Shown here in pieces: positions 32,400-46,509 of a stretch of 60,000 nucleotides of DNA. The stretch covers positions 7,070,001 to 7,130,000 of the forward strand of contig OX485809.1 of the NCBI GenBank assembly GCA_950295325.1. Reading direction: 5' to 3'. How positions within the stretch are numbered: the first letter of the stretch is position 1; the number at the start of each line of letters is the position of its first letter. This DNA comes from Polytrichum commune. Its lineage: Eukaryota; Streptophyta; Polytrichopsida; Polytrichales; Polytrichaceae. The translations under genes and the position numbers were made by a program. The notes under the pieces are model-generated. The model made no database searches and was not told where the DNA came from. It saw only the letters and a program-made list of their open reading frames with translations.

Positions 32400-34300
32400 G
32401 GCGTCAATGTGTCCACAATGACTATTTTCCAACACTTATACTAGAAACATGTCGATTTCTTTTTTTTCATGAAGTGTTGGTCCAATTAGCACATGCATGC
32501 TAAAACACTGTACTTAAAACCCTTGTTTCTCTTGTAGTGTAGGTGCGTGGTCAAACAAGTATCAAAGAACAAACATTGTAAGGACACATGTTGAAAAGAT
32601 ATTGAACTATCTCTCCGTACTTTATTAACTACTCCACACTCGATAGTGAACAAAAATTGGGAAGACATGGGGTTTCAGTCATGGAACCAACAAACATGCA
32701 CTTCCGATTACCATAACTAAATAAGAAGAAATCTAATATTCGATCCGATTTAGGTTGATGTTTCAACATAGAATTGCTAATGCAACATGGGTTTGGTTGT
32801 GTTACTCTAACCGGTAGTAGCTTGAGAACATAAAAAACGAATGGAATGACACCCACGTTCCTCAAAGCCCATGGGCGATGGCCCAATGGCATTCTTGAGG
32901 TAGGTGCAAAGTGGCTAGCCTTGGGGTCACATTCAATGCACTTGAGCAACCCAAAATGAAGTAGTCATTACTTCAAACTCAAGAGCTTCGAGAAGTTATC
33001 TTGACACTTGTCCGGACACCCAAAGGCCTTGGGATCGGAGCCCATCCTATGCGGTGCTAGATACATAGGCTAGCTTTGCTCTTAAAGGTTTGTAGACTAT
33101 GATGTAACATATCCATTGTCCAAGGGAAAATGGTCTTTTGGACGACTTTATGCACATAGGGTGGAGTACTATATTGGAAGAGTAATTGGTTAGGTTTTCT
33201 TTCACGTGGTTGCCATTTGTCATGTGGCATGACAATTTTTAACATGTGTTTCTACAATTGAAAAAGAGACCAAGTTTCTACACAAGGGGAAACATGCATG
33301 TTCACAACAGCGACCAACAAAGAAGGGTAAAGATGTTGATTTCCATGTAGAGTTCGGTGAATACTACTTATAGTCAAATGGCACGTGAAGGGGTGTTAAA
33401 GGTTTTGAATTAGTCTACATGGTTTATGTTATTTGGTGTGACTTATTATTCGGATTTGTGCATTACTATAGCATTTTGTTAAGAATGTAGCTTTTACCAT
33501 GGTAAGGTCATTGATGTTGTGTACTATGCATGGAACCTCTTTATATATGTGTAGGCATACGTATACGTAAATGTATAGTAGTAAGTGATATTAAATACCA
33601 TAAATATAAAACAACAATATGATTATGGGCTAAATATCTGCCACATCTGTCATAATAGGTGTTGGAAAACAATGTACGAAACAAAATCTCGAATCAAATG
33701 ACTCTATTGGTCACAACAATTTTTTTCTGAACCCAAGTGGTTTACATTAAAGTTTGGTTCAAGGCATGAAAAGAATGAAGCGGCGTTGATGTGGCATCAC
33801 TTTTCCATCAAATCTCGGTAGTCCTCTATCAAAAGAATACTTCAAATTTAACCCTATAAGTGCACATGGAGTCCAAATAAGCAACTCCAAACTCATCGAA
33901 GTGGCAACCTCGGTAGGTGGAAATGCCATTGTCTAATTCACTATTGCAACTATGTATCGTACTTCCTCGGAATGTAAACATAGTAGAATTGTGAAAGTGT
34001 TTTCAGTGCAAGTTGAAGGTGAGGTCAAACAAAAGCTTACGAACCATGAATTCAAGAGGCCATAGGTTTTTACAAATGGGGGCTCCTTGTTTTCTTTCTC
34101 GAGTTTTTGCCAAACTTGGAAGTTGAAAGAACGACTGGATGAGGTCATTGGTTGTGAAGGAGAAATGAATGAACAAATAACCAACGTCGGGCAATCCGAC
34201 GTGAATTTGAGCCCGTTCGTCTTACCCTGCTCAAGAAATCCTCTTTGTGCAAAGTGGGGTGTACTACCTACCTTCAGTGGGTGAGCTCTTGGCTTCCTAC
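32400..34300. other. No gene recognised; repeat fragments
   Basis: A partial family-E MITE fragment occurs near 33440-33500 (GTGCATTACTATAGCATTTTG). F3-like sequence occurs near 33730-33900. At 34176-34214 a CpG-bearing word, GTCGGATTGCCCGAC on the minus strand, is shared with 52077-52123. No coding frame is supported. Confidence 0.45.
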
Positions 34301-34318
34301 CTACTTAGCTAGATTTTA

Positions 34319-34424
34319 TCCATCAAATAGAGAGAAGATCACAGCGGGAATCGAAACGCCAACCCCGCCAGTCAAAAATGAGTACCTCTCCACTATCACC
34401 CAATAATTTAGGGTCATCTCGGAC
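34319..34424 (-). mobile_element. tRNA-related SINE-like element, family S2, copy 1
   Basis: On the minus strand it reads GTCCGAGATGACCCT, then TAGTGGAGAGGTACTC (box A-like), GTTTCGATTCCC (box B-like) and TCTCTCTATTTGATGG. It is homologous to 57203-57312 on the plus strand. The distance between boxes fits an internal pol III promoter. The 3' tail is not recognised. Confidence 0.65.
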
Positions 34425-34982
34425 GTTGTGAAGGAGAACGATTAGTGTGAGAAGGCACATGCATCCTTGTGGTCCGAACACTGCTAAGTGTAGATAATGA
34501 ATCTTGCGTATGATTTTACCTTGATCCTTTTGGATGGTGAATTTGAGTAACACAATTACGGTGACCAATTAAATTAGTGAATAATCTTGAAATCGGACAC
34601 CTTATGTGTCGTTTGCATAAGAGACGAGCGTATATGTCGAATAACAATAACAATAAAAAGGACAAATTGATTAACTAGATGATGGACTCTTAATCTAACT
34701 TGTGGTATGGTCTAATGTTACATCCGAGGCTTACTTGGTTACCTTGGGTGAAGGTAGGTGAAAGACCATGGCGTGACCTTAAATCTATAGTGAGAGTCAA
34801 TCAAAGAAACTGACAACCATGTCAAGGTGAGTGTATTAACATTTCAAGGGTTTGATCATTATGAGACAATTGACTACACCAAAGTGTCATTGGCTTTCCA
34901 AAAGAGACTCACATGGGATATTAAAATGAAAAACGATTTGACAATGAATGTGCATATGCATGCACACCAAAGAAGGTCCAAA

Positions 34983-35018
34983 TATAATGGGACTTGCTAC
35001 CAGACAAGTCCCATTATA
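34983..35018. other. Perfect 14-bp hairpin
   Basis: TATAATGGGACTTG, loop CTACCAGA, then CAAGTCCCATTATA. An isolated perfect stem in otherwise unremarkable sequence. Confidence 0.75.
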
Positions 35019-35049
35019 TGTCATGGTAAATTATGTGAGTATGGGTGAC

Positions 35050-38000
35050 AACCACCAAGTGCAAGTGTTGTTGTATGAGAGACCTTGAATCTTTCTTTAT
35101 GGAATAACTTTTAGAATTGTAAGCTTAAATCCTAAATAGCCTAAAATCATCATTTTTCTACCCTAATGAAACATATTCGATACACCTATATATTATCCAA
35201 TCACCTTCTCATTCCTCCCTTAGTGTTTCCCCTAACCAAAACCTAAACTACAATCCGTCCTAGAAGTTTGTTGAGAGGTTGCCCAATATGTGATTCCAAG
35301 GACCTTAGGATTTATATTGAGTGAGCTTAGTTTTGCATGTGTGCTTCACAATATTTAGATGCAAATTGCAATATCATATGCCCCAAAAATGATGGAAATT
35401 CTCAATGTTCGTTGTTGATCATCTTCCTCATCATGCACTTCCGCACTCTCATTTTGTCAACATCTAAGGTCTCAATTCCACTTTGTCGGGGATTGGTGTT
35501 TTTTTATTAATAAATAAATAAAATTTATGAAATGATAGAAGAAGAGAGCAGTATATGTAAGTTGAAAACGGCATCGTAGCCTGGGGCTAGACTATTGTGG
35601 AATGGGTGTTGTGTTTATGAACACATGTTCACTCTTGTTGTGTCTCCATGCTAAGCTTTTTTTTGTGATGCATGATGGTTTTATAATTTTAAAACTTTAT
35701 ATGTAGACATGTGAGCGGTTTATTGATTATGCTTAATCTTCATGTTGCACTTTCATTCCTAAAATGAATTACTTCATGTTGTTGTAGTCGTATGTTATGT
35801 CTTTTTGAAGTGTTCCACTTGCATGGTTCTGCAATCGTGTGCAAGCATGGTAAAGTGAATCAAGAAAGTGCTCCGGTATACTAAAACCATAAGTATTTTG
35901 GTCAAAGGTCTAAAAGTAGTAGCAAAGCGTTATTTAAATCAAATCTCTTTTCATGATGACCTTTGTTCTTGTGTTGCATACTCAAATGTAGAAAATCAAG
36001 TTGAGAACTTCAATACTTATCATTAGAAGTGATGTTCAAAAGCAAATGGTTGAGTCTAGTTGTGGACCTAGATTTCATGACCTTAACTATTTTGAAGTTG
36101 GAATTTTCTTTCATATTCCTTGAATTTATTATCTACTCGACAACATCGTCACAAACCTTTGTGGAAAATTGTCAAATTAATGCAATTTTATCTTACTTTA
36201 AATAAATTTTAGACAATCACTTGTTCAATATCACCTACTTGCACACCACTTGCACCGTCTTCTTAAATATGTAGAATTTTATTGGAATTTTTTTTGTCAT
36301 CATAATTTTCTTGACTTTGTAGATTAGTGTATTATGAAAGTGTCTATGATTTCTTTCTTCACAAAATTCAAAGTTAGTGTATAGTTTTGAATCAATTCCA
36401 CTGAAACACTAGGCATGGATTAGGAGTTGTCCACTTTACCGTGCTTGCACCCAATGGTATGTATGCATCATGCATTTTTGTTACCATGTTCTTTTGTGCC
36501 ACTATTTTCAATGTGTATATTTTCAAAATGTAGACTACTTGAAAAAGCAATAACATTGGCAATATAGCTAATGGTAGGGTGGAATAAGTCATTCTTGATA
36601 ATAAAGTAATTATGGTAGGAAGCTTTTAAATCACGCCGTGGAGGTCAATTGCCCTCACACAAATAGCCTTAGCTTGCTAGATAACGCAAGAGGAGTTATA
36701 CTCAACAATGCATCAATTCAAACCAAAATATGATACAAACATAAAAAAATTTATGAAACGAGGTTTCATTAGAGTTATTTGTATAGTGAAGGAGATGGGA
36801 CCATGGGTTTAGTCCCAAACCTTGAGTTTATGAGGATTAGCACAAAGTCACACAATTTTTCTTAATAGTTCAATTACTATACGCAAAGAGTGATGTTGGA
36901 CTATTAAATACTATAATGGGTGGACAAAACTAACCTTGCATAGACTGTTATGAGATTTAGGACAACAAATCCCATGCACAAACGTTATTGTAGATCCTAA
37001 AATTCTCTGGAAAATTGACATGTGGACAAAGAAGTCCCAAAGTTTCACCCAACTTTCAAAATAGTCTTCGATGCATGACGAGGTAATGAGTTCTTGATAG
37101 AAAATTATTTTGAAGAAGGAGTGTCGTTGCTCTTCGAGGGACTTTACGATAGCTCTATCATGTAGGGGCCAATCGTACTTGTAAGAGGCTTCTAGGTGAT
37201 GCCATATGGATGCCCTTTGTCAATCTACAAGGAGGTTGCATGGTGAAATTCCAAGCACGTTCCTTCATTTTCTCGACTTTATGTTTCCTTTTAATACTTG
37301 AATTGTAAAGTGACGATGTTTCGCATGGACTTATTTATTTCCCAAACTTACACATGGCCAATCGCTCTTTTGGTGAAAACTGGATTTTTGTTCTTAGTAA
37401 AAATGTTTGTCAAACTACCTAGAATTTGTATACGCCAACATCCACCCCCCCCCCCAAGAAAAGATAAAGAAAAATAAAATCATAGGCACTATGGAAATTG
37501 TCCTTTCTTTTGGAGAACTAATCTAGCGGAAAATATCTAGGACCTCCTATTTGTGGCTGATTCAACTCAAATGGCTTGGACTAGATTAATCTTGGGTCTT
37601 TGAAGCTAATACCAATGTCAAGTAAATCCAGACTAGTAACTTTTGGGCTACATAACAATTCATGATATTTATGTTGAATGAATGAGAGGTATGCTTGAAT
37701 GTGATAATTCCCTCTCTCCGTAAGGAACTGCGATTGCCGTAGTGCTTATGATTTGAGGGGGGAGGGGGTTACATATGGTTGGATGGTAACTTGTACAAAT
37801 TATATGTAGTTTGACAAATGCTATGTTTGGGACGTAAATTAGTTCATGTGAATCATCATCCCTTTGGAACTATACAAGTTTGAAATCTATGAATATGGAC
37901 TCAAGATCTTCTATTTTAAATGTAACTCGTGAACCCATCTAGTGGCAAGGAATTACGATTCCCTTAGAAAATCCAAACCCAATGGCAATTCCAACGCTTC

Positions 38001-38940
38001 ATCCATTTGCGCGAGGACTTGAGAAATATCATTTAAGGAAAAAGGGAGAAAGTTGGAACTATCCATGGTTTGGAGGTGCACCTTGTCTTTTATGTGTTAG
38101 CCATAAATCATACAATTTCCAATTACATTTCCATTATGAAGATGGACAATGTCATGCCCACCAACCTTGTGGCCCCTTCCGGGGTTCCAAGGAATGCGTG
38201 AGCTCAACTTACATGTTTCCAAGAGAAAACCACAAAACTTGAGGCTCGACTTCAATGAGGCCGAACATACTCTTTCACCGTGTGTTGATTTATAGGTCAT
38301 AACATGGGGAAAAACTCTCTTCCTCTCACTAGTTTAGTGCAAAATTGCCCTCAAAACTTACACATAAGATCCATGGTTTAGGGTTAGTGAACCCTCCTTG
38401 GGTTCACATACAAGTAGAGACATTGTCTAAGGTCAACATCATCTCTTGGGACTCAAATTGGCAAGAATAGCATGCAAAGTTTTGTTGCACCCACCTCACC
38501 ACCCCACCACCAACATTTCCATTCTCCATATTTTATGAGCTTCCCCTTTTATCACGTGAATATATAGAGTTGAAATTTCCACTTAAGTTAGCATAACTAC
38601 TGGCCAAAATTATTGTTCTAGACATTCATAAAACATATTCATAGATCTATCATAACATTTTTTAACCCCCTTAGGTATGCAAACACCCTTGGGGCAGGGG
38701 GGGGGGGGTGGGGGACCTTGACACCGACCTAAGGAAATTTTATTCGTGCCTTAAAAACCAAAATTTGTTGTAACAACCTTGATTGCAATTAATATCGTTT
38801 AAGAAGGTCTTTTTGTCCAAATAGCTACTTCCCTTGTCGGTGGGGCCTAGCAAAGCGGAGCCAAGCCATTCAAGGTCACTAGTGGCCTCAATCATTGCCT
38901 CATCATGCCGTCAAAGTGTGCCAAGGGGGTTGCATGTAAC
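35050..38940. other. No gene recognised
   Basis: AT-rich, with short random frames only. Homopolymer runs occur near 37443 (C11) and 38699 (G12). Repeat identity of most of this stretch could not be established within the window. Confidence 0.45.
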
Positions 38941-38950
38941 TTGAAACAGT

Positions 38951-39167
38951 AGGAAAAAACTTATCAAATCCAACCATGTATTACAACTGTCCATTGCAAC
39001 TCATGGCAAGAATGTGCATAAACCAAAAAAGGTTGTCAACATGAGGTTTTTTGGTGACAAATTTGGAAGAATTGGCAACCAAAACCTGTATTTACTTATG
39101 GATTTTCTCGCCATGAGTTCCAGTGGACATGTTGCAATGGATGTTTGGAATTTAGAAGATTTCTCCT
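38951..39167. mobile_element. Foldback element, family F9 copy 1
   Basis: The left arm (CCAACCATGTATTACAAC, then TGTCCATTGCAACTCATGG) and the right arm (CCATGAGTTCCAGTGGACAT, then GTTGCAATGGATG) are inverted over about 65 bp. The same structure recurs at 53461-53675. Confidence 0.65.
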
Positions 39168-40272
39168 ACTAAAAGCAAACATGTTAGCCCCCATGAAGAG
39201 TGTCATGGTGGTAACATGTTGGTTTATGCATGTTTATGTGTTTCTATCATGATATATTTACTATCATGTTCTTATTAACCATTGCTCTACGCACAAACAC
39301 TCACCACGTAGACATCCCTACAAAAACGTTACCATCGTCAACCTCAAATCATGGTCCACTTATGCTTTTTCTTTCATTGGGTTCCATGTATTGAGTCATG
39401 GATGTAATAAAAACACAAATTGCACAAAGAGCTGCATTCTTGATTTTGAAAACTTTGTCACCCTATCCACATTTTAGAGAGAGAAAGAGATGATACCAAT
39501 TGTTGGTTGTGTGAATGAGGGACACTTCACCTTGATCAAAGTCACGAGCTCATTTGCAAACAAGGAGCATGTTTATTAAGATATCGGCATTTCATAATCA
39601 AAATCAAGATGCATAATGAAAATAGGTAAAAAAATTGAAGATTAGGTTAATATGCAATGATCACAAAGCAAACCTTCCTCATGGCGTTAACAATTGGAGC
39701 TATAATGATATCCATACTGTGAACATATAATCCATGCTCTCATTGTAAAAGTGTGTCTTTTGATATCCAGTCTCAACTACAAGCCTTGCCATTTAAGTTA
39801 CTTCCCATTCAAAGATGGGCGTCCAATTAGAAAGAGTGACCACAAAAGGCCCACACACCTCACACCTTCTTCCTCCCGATGCTTGAGTGTGGACTTCAAT
39901 TTTTTTCTCGGGTTGAAAGCTCGCTTGCTTTTACTTCACTCTTCAAGTTAGTACGGTGTGTGACAATGCAAGTTGCCCAATGACTTCAAATTACGGGCAA
40001 CACCGTACACATACATAATGCCCCTCAAAAGCCTCTAAACTTTGAGGTCCAATCAAAACTAATACAAATCACAATCTCAAATGCTAATTCATTTAACTTA
40101 GAAAAGTCACACACATGGTGGTTGATTTCCTATGTTATTGGAGACCCATCTTCACATGAACTTCCTTGTATGTCACATGCAAATGTTCGATTTGTGTATG
40201 ACACTTATTTTTTAAAGTTGTATTGTAAAGATATCATACTATTTCACGGCTACCATCGTGGGTTGAAAGTTA

Positions 40273-40715
40273 GGGCCACCTTACAGGAGAGCTTGAGGAC
40301 CTTTGACCCATGATATGAAAATTATGTGATTTGTTGCGAAGTTGGAGATAATCTAAGTTCACTTTACACTAGATCTTGAAGGACTGAGAAATCTATACGC
40401 TAACCTACATGGTAATAAGTGGATAATGGCTCATGGTCTAAAAGATATTTTGTTAGGCTCATCAAAAAGAGGTGGCTTTAACATAAAACTAGGATCCATG
40501 GCTATGAGTTAAATTGCCATTGGCTTGTAAATATATTTTATTGCCATGGTGGGGATCTCAACTTTGACACATGTTGTAGTCCCTCGACATGGTCCGATTT
40601 CACTTCACACTAAGCTCAAGAGCCCATTAATTGCATAATTGAATCCCTATTACCCATGATATGGCCTTTGGATGATTTTGATGATCACGGCTCTTGGTGT
40701 GTGTGTAAGCAACCC
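40273..40715. mobile_element. PIF/Harbinger-like MITE, family F1 copy 4 (uninterrupted)
   Basis: The left end is GGGCCACCTTACAGGAGAG and the right end is degenerate (GGTGTGTGTGTAAGCAACCC). TTA flanks both sides (40270-40272 and 40716-40718). At 443 bp it is collinear with the non-nested parts of 9664-11342. Confidence 0.85.
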
Positions 40716-41619
40716 TTAGCAAGGTGAGAAAACATTGTGGACCATTGTAGTTTATGTGTGTGTTGAAGATTAAGGTGGCTCGAGTATACATACACAATGA
40801 TATAATGTCACTGAAATGTTTATATCTTGGGTATAATATTGGTATTAAAAATTTCAACCCACATAATGCATGTGTAATAAAAGAACATTGATTCCATATT
40901 CTTGGAATTGAACAAATGATATTGTGGGCTCAAAAATGTTGTGTGTGTCAAGAAAAGCCACATGGATGAAAACTATAGTGACCCACAATAATAGGTATTG
41001 TGAAGGGTTTAGTATGGACCCATGCCATCATGGTTGTTGCACATGTGCGTATGACACATATTTTTACCATGGTTATGAGATGTCTTCAATATGCCACCAA
41101 CATGAATTATGGTGTTGCTTCATCTTTGAGATGGCACGAGCCTACTTGTAATCACGCAACGAACATGTGAAGGATTTCAAAGAATCATGCTTTTCTTTAA
41201 ATGTGCGAACATTTTGCATGGGTGCAGATATATATGTTGGCATGCACATATCTCCCTCAAAAGCAAACCCTTCATATTCAAATGGTTGATTGAAAATTAT
41301 CTCTTCACTTGGATATCCTTGTTGCGATTGGGTATCCACCCCGATGGCACAGTGCATCGTAAATCAAGTTCTAGGAAGGGCCACCTATCTCAACATTATT
41401 TCAACCCTCCATGCTTAACCTCAAAATTTCTTTCGAATAAGACTTAGGCAAGGTAGACACGCCTGATTTGACTACTTCTCTTGATCGAGCACTTGTATTT
41501 GAGCATGTACATACTTAGGTGTGGCTCAAGAACGGATGCCAAAAGAATGTGTTTCAAATAGAATGGACTATGTGCTCAAGATTTGATAACCGTTCTAGAC
41601 TCACAAGTCAACATAAGTG

Positions 41620-41810
41620 TAAGGGAAGGGGGACATATATGTCCATTTATGAGCACGAGAACTTGCACTTTGATAATGATTAAGATATCATGTGATCTCT
41701 GAAACTTATGAGAATAGTGGCCACAACCTTCAATTTGGATTTGCTAACCATCTTGAACTAATCATGTGTTTCATGACCTATGAGAAGTGGGCTAATTGCA
41801 AAATAGTAAC
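41620..41810 (-). repeat. Dispersed repeat family F16, probable copy
   Basis: Resembles 18955-19220 in the sequence around 'AATTTGGATTTGCTAACCAT' and 'AGAAGTGGG'. Weaker than the other copies. Confidence 0.35.
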
Positions 41811-42741
41811 CATTTAAGGCCCCTCTATAAGAGTGGGTTTAAGACAACACATCCTCACTACCCAGTAGGCATTTTTTTGCAAAAAAAGTTTTTGTTTTTG
41901 TAAATTAGCCTATGTGGATATATTGCTACATTGCCCAATTACAAAGAGTTCGTTTTGCTATGCATCACAAGATGAAGTAATTCAAGAGTTCTAAATTGTA
42001 TCATTTCAAGTGGAAGATTAATCCAATCTTCAAAAAAATTTGCAAACCAAACACACTTGGAACTTGATGTAGTTGAATAGTTACAAACCCAATGCCTTTG
42101 CAATTGCTTGCTTGGTCTTTCCGGTATCATTCCAACCCGTACTTAATATTATGCCCATTGCATGGTATTTGGTGTACACATGAGTGGGAGTTCTTGCCGG
42201 TGTTTGATAATCATGCTTGGAGAGTTTCGGGAAAAAAAATGTATTGTTGTTTTCATCAACGCGAATATGAGCCCTTTGCTCTTATATATTGCTCAAGGAC
42301 TTCCATATGGTGCATGTTTAGGTGTTTCATGTCCCTTTGTGCATGGAGGGTTTATGTGGATAGCAAATGGTAACTTAAAGTTGTTCTTGATGTTATGTTT
42401 TGTAATATATGCAAATTTGCATGTGGGTGGCCTATTGGTTGCACTATATGAGTTACATAGAATAGAACGGCTATTTACTTACACTCATGTATTGTGGAGA
42501 ACACCAAATTCTCGGGGTAGGGAGACTTTCGCATTATGCCAATGTTCACAAACATAAGCATTGATCCAATAAATGGGTGCACTTGGTTGGATTGTAACTT
42601 CCGGCCCACAAACTCTTTTGCATGGCTCCATGAGCCACTTGATCTTCCAATACATATGCAAACAAGATCAATGGGTAAGAATGTTGACTGGTGAAGGAGC
42701 AAGGATGAATGAAGTGTGTCTACAACCATGGATGGGCCAAG

Positions 42742-43148
42742 CACGGGGAGATCACTCCATTGTCAAGTTGAACACCACGTGCGACCAAAAGAAATCTTCT
42801 TTTGGTAAGTTGCACCACCAAAATGGGTCAAAATTTTATCAGTTTTTTTTTCATGAGTAGATATACACAGTACCTATGACATAGTCAAAAGTGGTAACTA
42901 AATTTGATGATTTTTTTAAAAAAAACATACCATTTCTAACTAGAATCACACAGAATTGAACTAAAACAATTACTAAAAAAAACAAAGATGACTAAAAATT
43001 TCAAAAAAATATACAAAAGATATTATCAATGGTTATGTATATGTAGAAAAATATCATAAATTTTAAAATTATGTATGGCATGTAATATAGGGGTAGCAAA
43101 CTTTGTCCGCACGTGGTGTCAACTTGACAATGAAGTGACCTCCCCGTG
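42742..43148. mobile_element. hAT-like MITE, family F4 copy 2 (407 bp)
   Basis: Flanked by a perfect 8-bp duplication GGGCCAAG (42734-42741 and 43149-43156). The ends CACGGGGAGATCACTCC and AGTGACCTCCCCGTG are inverted. The terminal repeat extends inward through GTCAAGTTGAACACCACGTG. It is an inverted homologue of 27113-27543. Confidence 0.92.
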
Positions 43149-43573
43149 GGGCCAAGCAAACCAAACAAAAAGTCAAGCACTCGAAGATTCCTCCTTGGGA
43201 GGGTCCATATACAAATTGAGGAAGTCATTGTGACAATGGATCATGTTGTTAACATTCACTAAATGTGATGACTATATTTCAACCTTGCCCCTCCGATGCC
43301 CTTACACTTACTCAACATTTTCCATGGACATTGGGTCCATACCTCTTTCCTCTACATACAATGATAACTATATATGTACGATGCCCACATTTTGGGTATG
43401 CTCAAAAGTGAAGTGTCTCTTATTCACACCAACCTAAGCATGGCATCATCTCTCTATCTCATCCACCACAACCGTGTTTGTTGGGCTTGGAGGACTTTGT
43501 TTGTAGGCCCCTACCCTCAATACATATACCCCTTTGGCTATGTTCAACAGTGAAGTATCTCTCATTCACACAT

Positions 43574-43660
43574 ATACTGGTAGAGCCTCCTACTCGTTCA
43601 ATGGGTTAGATGTATTTTACGCTAGATACATTGGAATCATCATTCAAGGTGTTTCAACCT
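43574..43660 (+). repeat. Direct repeat, unit 1 (~90 bp)
   Basis: Shares GGTAGAGCCTCC and ATACATTGGAATCAT…ATTCAAG with 44690-44785. The sequence between the two units (43.7-44.65 kb) is purine-rich and unassigned, so the pair could flank an insertion. Confidence 0.6.
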
Positions 43661-44689
43661 TGTTTGTTAGGCTTGGAATACTTGCAAACACATCCAACAT
43701 GCGTAAAGATCGATCGAAGCATGCGAGAGGAGCAAAGGGCTTGGCGAAGGAGGGAATTGAGAAGGTCTTGGAAGAGATAGAGATGAAGTTCCCCTCTCCT
43801 GGGAAAACAAACGGGAACTTAGATAGCCACTGGGAATGCCCATGAGACCATGGGAACGCAACTAAGCCATCATGAACGCATGTAAGACCATAAGAATGCA
43901 ACACAAGGCTTGGGGAACCCAAGATTCATGTGAATAAGGATTAAGAACTCTTCTCTTATAGGAACATGTGATTAGATGAACCTTAAATGAGAATCCAACC
44001 ACTAGATGAATTTTGATACCAAAAGGTATGTAGATAAGAAGAACATTTTAAGTAATTTGGATTTGGGAATTAAGCTATTTAAAATAAATCTTGGATAATT
44101 TAAGTAGAAAGTGGAGTAGGGGGTATTTTCTATGCAAGTTGCAAAGAGGGTGAGATATCACTTAACCTTAACATTACAGTTGGAAATAATATTGGAAGGC
44201 ATAATCCTAGTTTAATCCTGAAGACACCTAATCTTGACACCAGGGTCTTGGGAGAACATGACTTTTGCAAAATCTTGAGCACCAAATCCTAGGGCATATT
44301 TAAGAGTCTAAAAAATAAATTTAACTAAGAAGGACACTTATATCTTGCAATTCATTCAAGATACCAAGAAGGGTCCAAGAACCAGTTTGATTAACCTAGG
44401 GGAAATAAGTAGTGTAGAACATTGAGTGTTATCATTAGAGGATAGTTGAGCTTGGAGCAGTTCAAAGTATACCTAGAACATAATATTTCTCCTCACCCCT
44501 GGAACCAAAGGGAAATTAGGTTATGATACTAACATACTAATTTCCACCTTCATATCAGTTGGACCCTTATGATTGTTTCAAGGTTTAATTCAAATAGGGA
44601 TGATGTTCATGTAACCGGTCAATAACATATTACACCGTCTCATGCCAAGGGTTGAAGGTGACCTCAACAATGCTTTGCTTGTAGACCCC

Positions 44690-44785
44690 CTCCACCTCAT
44701 ACATATACCGGTAGAGCCTCCCACTTGCTCAATGAATAGGTGTATTTAACACCAAATACATTGGAATCATTATTCAAGTTGATTG
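44690..44785 (+). repeat. Direct repeat, unit 2 (~90 bp)
   Basis: Second unit: ACCGGTAGAGCCTCCCACTT, then AAATACATTGGAATCATTAT. Confidence 0.6.
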
Positions 44786-45169
44786 CATTGTTACATGGAA
44801 GGGCATGGTTGCTTTGGCACGTAAAATACATGGTTTGGGGGGGGGGGGTAGATACACTACAAATCCCATCCAGTTAAACTTTGAAAAATTGACATGCTAG
44901 AGATTTTGCCCCAATCCCACACAATCTATAAATCCATAACATTTGGATCAAATGAGTTGACCTTAACCTTGGAGGAACACTCTCCTTTTGGTTGAATATG
45001 GCCTCTTAAGTTTTCACAACTTAAGGTATGTGGGTGCTATTCAGTTCAGTTTTCATGTTCTCCAACTTCTCCGAATTAGATTTACACAACAGATCGCGTG
45101 TTGCAATATCATATTAGAATGAAGCATCATCAAACATCAAATTGAAACTCACCACTCCTCTTATTGAGT

Positions 45170-45400
45170 CATGGTTATTAGAAGTGCATGTTTGTTAGTT
45201 CCTTGATTGAATTCACATGGCCTATCAACTACGTTCATTGTTGAGTGTGTAGGTGGTTTACCAAACTTTAATACGTACTCCAATCTCTTCTAAACACGTG
45301 CCTTTTTAGCGTTGGTTATGCAATCCTTGCCTAACCACACACCAATCAAATATAAGTGTTCCATTAAGAAAAGTAGCCAAATAACACCAACATAACTTAA
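45170..45400 (+). repeat. Dispersed repeat family F16, copy
   Basis: Contains CTCCAATCTCTTCTAAACAC followed by CCTAACCACACACCAATCAA, in family order. Confidence 0.5.
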
Positions 45401-46509
45401 GGAGTTCGTTGGACACAAGTTTCTCATACCCATATCCTAATATTAGCACACCGCTTATACTATGGGCTAGGGATTCATGGTGTCTACGTAAACTCATCCA
45501 TTGCGTAGGTGAAAACACATTGAATTATATTTCAACCCATAAATGATCATTTTTAAACAACGTGACTTTAAATAATGGCATGAGAAACCCCAAATTAGTG
45601 TAACAAAGCCCAACTGAAGCAAATTGACCCTCAACCTTTCAAAAAAATTACACTTCCTAGAACCCTTTCGTTCCACGATGGATGAATTTACATAGACGCC
45701 ACAGATCCCAAGCCCACCCAACCTACGGTAATGCAATAACTCCATGTAGTTGAAATAAATGGTGCACCCATCATGATTTTCTAGTTAGTAATTTTGGACC
45801 CGTCCAATGACCAATCCCCTCACAAACACCGTCGGGTATTGTACTTGGATCAAGGCCAATCACTACAAAGAAATAAATACCCGGCAACTTTTACTTTCTT
45901 TTTCTCTTTTCGAAAAACAAAGGGGTTTGACTTGCTCCATAACTATTTAGGGTACACATGTACGTACTAACTTTTCCTTGAACATGCGAACATGGGCGCA
46001 AAATATTGGTCGGTCCAAGTGAGCCACTCGACTCCCACTTTAAATGACAAATCAACACATGAATGATGCATGGCAATATATATACTAGGAGTTTTAAGGG
46101 TACCTAGTGCACCTACCTTATCACTTTCATTATGTGGCATTGCCGGAGTTGAAGTTACATTCGTGCCACGTCATTTTTAATTTTGTCCACATCTTCCAAC
46201 CAACCATTACGCGATATGTGGCACATTCCATCGAGAAAATGACTATTTTGTATTGAAGCTTATGTGGTGTTTAGGTTCGGTAGATATGTTGTTTTCGAGG
46301 TGGCTTAAAACCGAGGTAATATGGGTCTCGTAAGTGGGGTCCTTCTCTTTGTGGTTAATTTATCACATTTGGGTCATACTAAGTTAAGGTATGCGAGTGT
46401 TAGTTCTCGTTGTTCTTACGTTTACATCTTCGAGTTGACGGTGCATTAGCATGCTAGTGATGAAACGTTAACCGACATCATATTGAAAATTGGACTTCCC
46501 CTTGATTTA

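Noticed and set aside
42162-42557. 131-codon plus-strand open frame
   Set aside because: Hydrophobic and Cys-rich by chance. It has no domain, and overlapping frames of similar quality exist in AT-rich repeat sequence.
43574-44785. LTR pair of a retrotransposon
   Set aside because: The direct repeats are only about 90 bp, lack clear TG…CA ends, and nothing between them resembles gag or pol.
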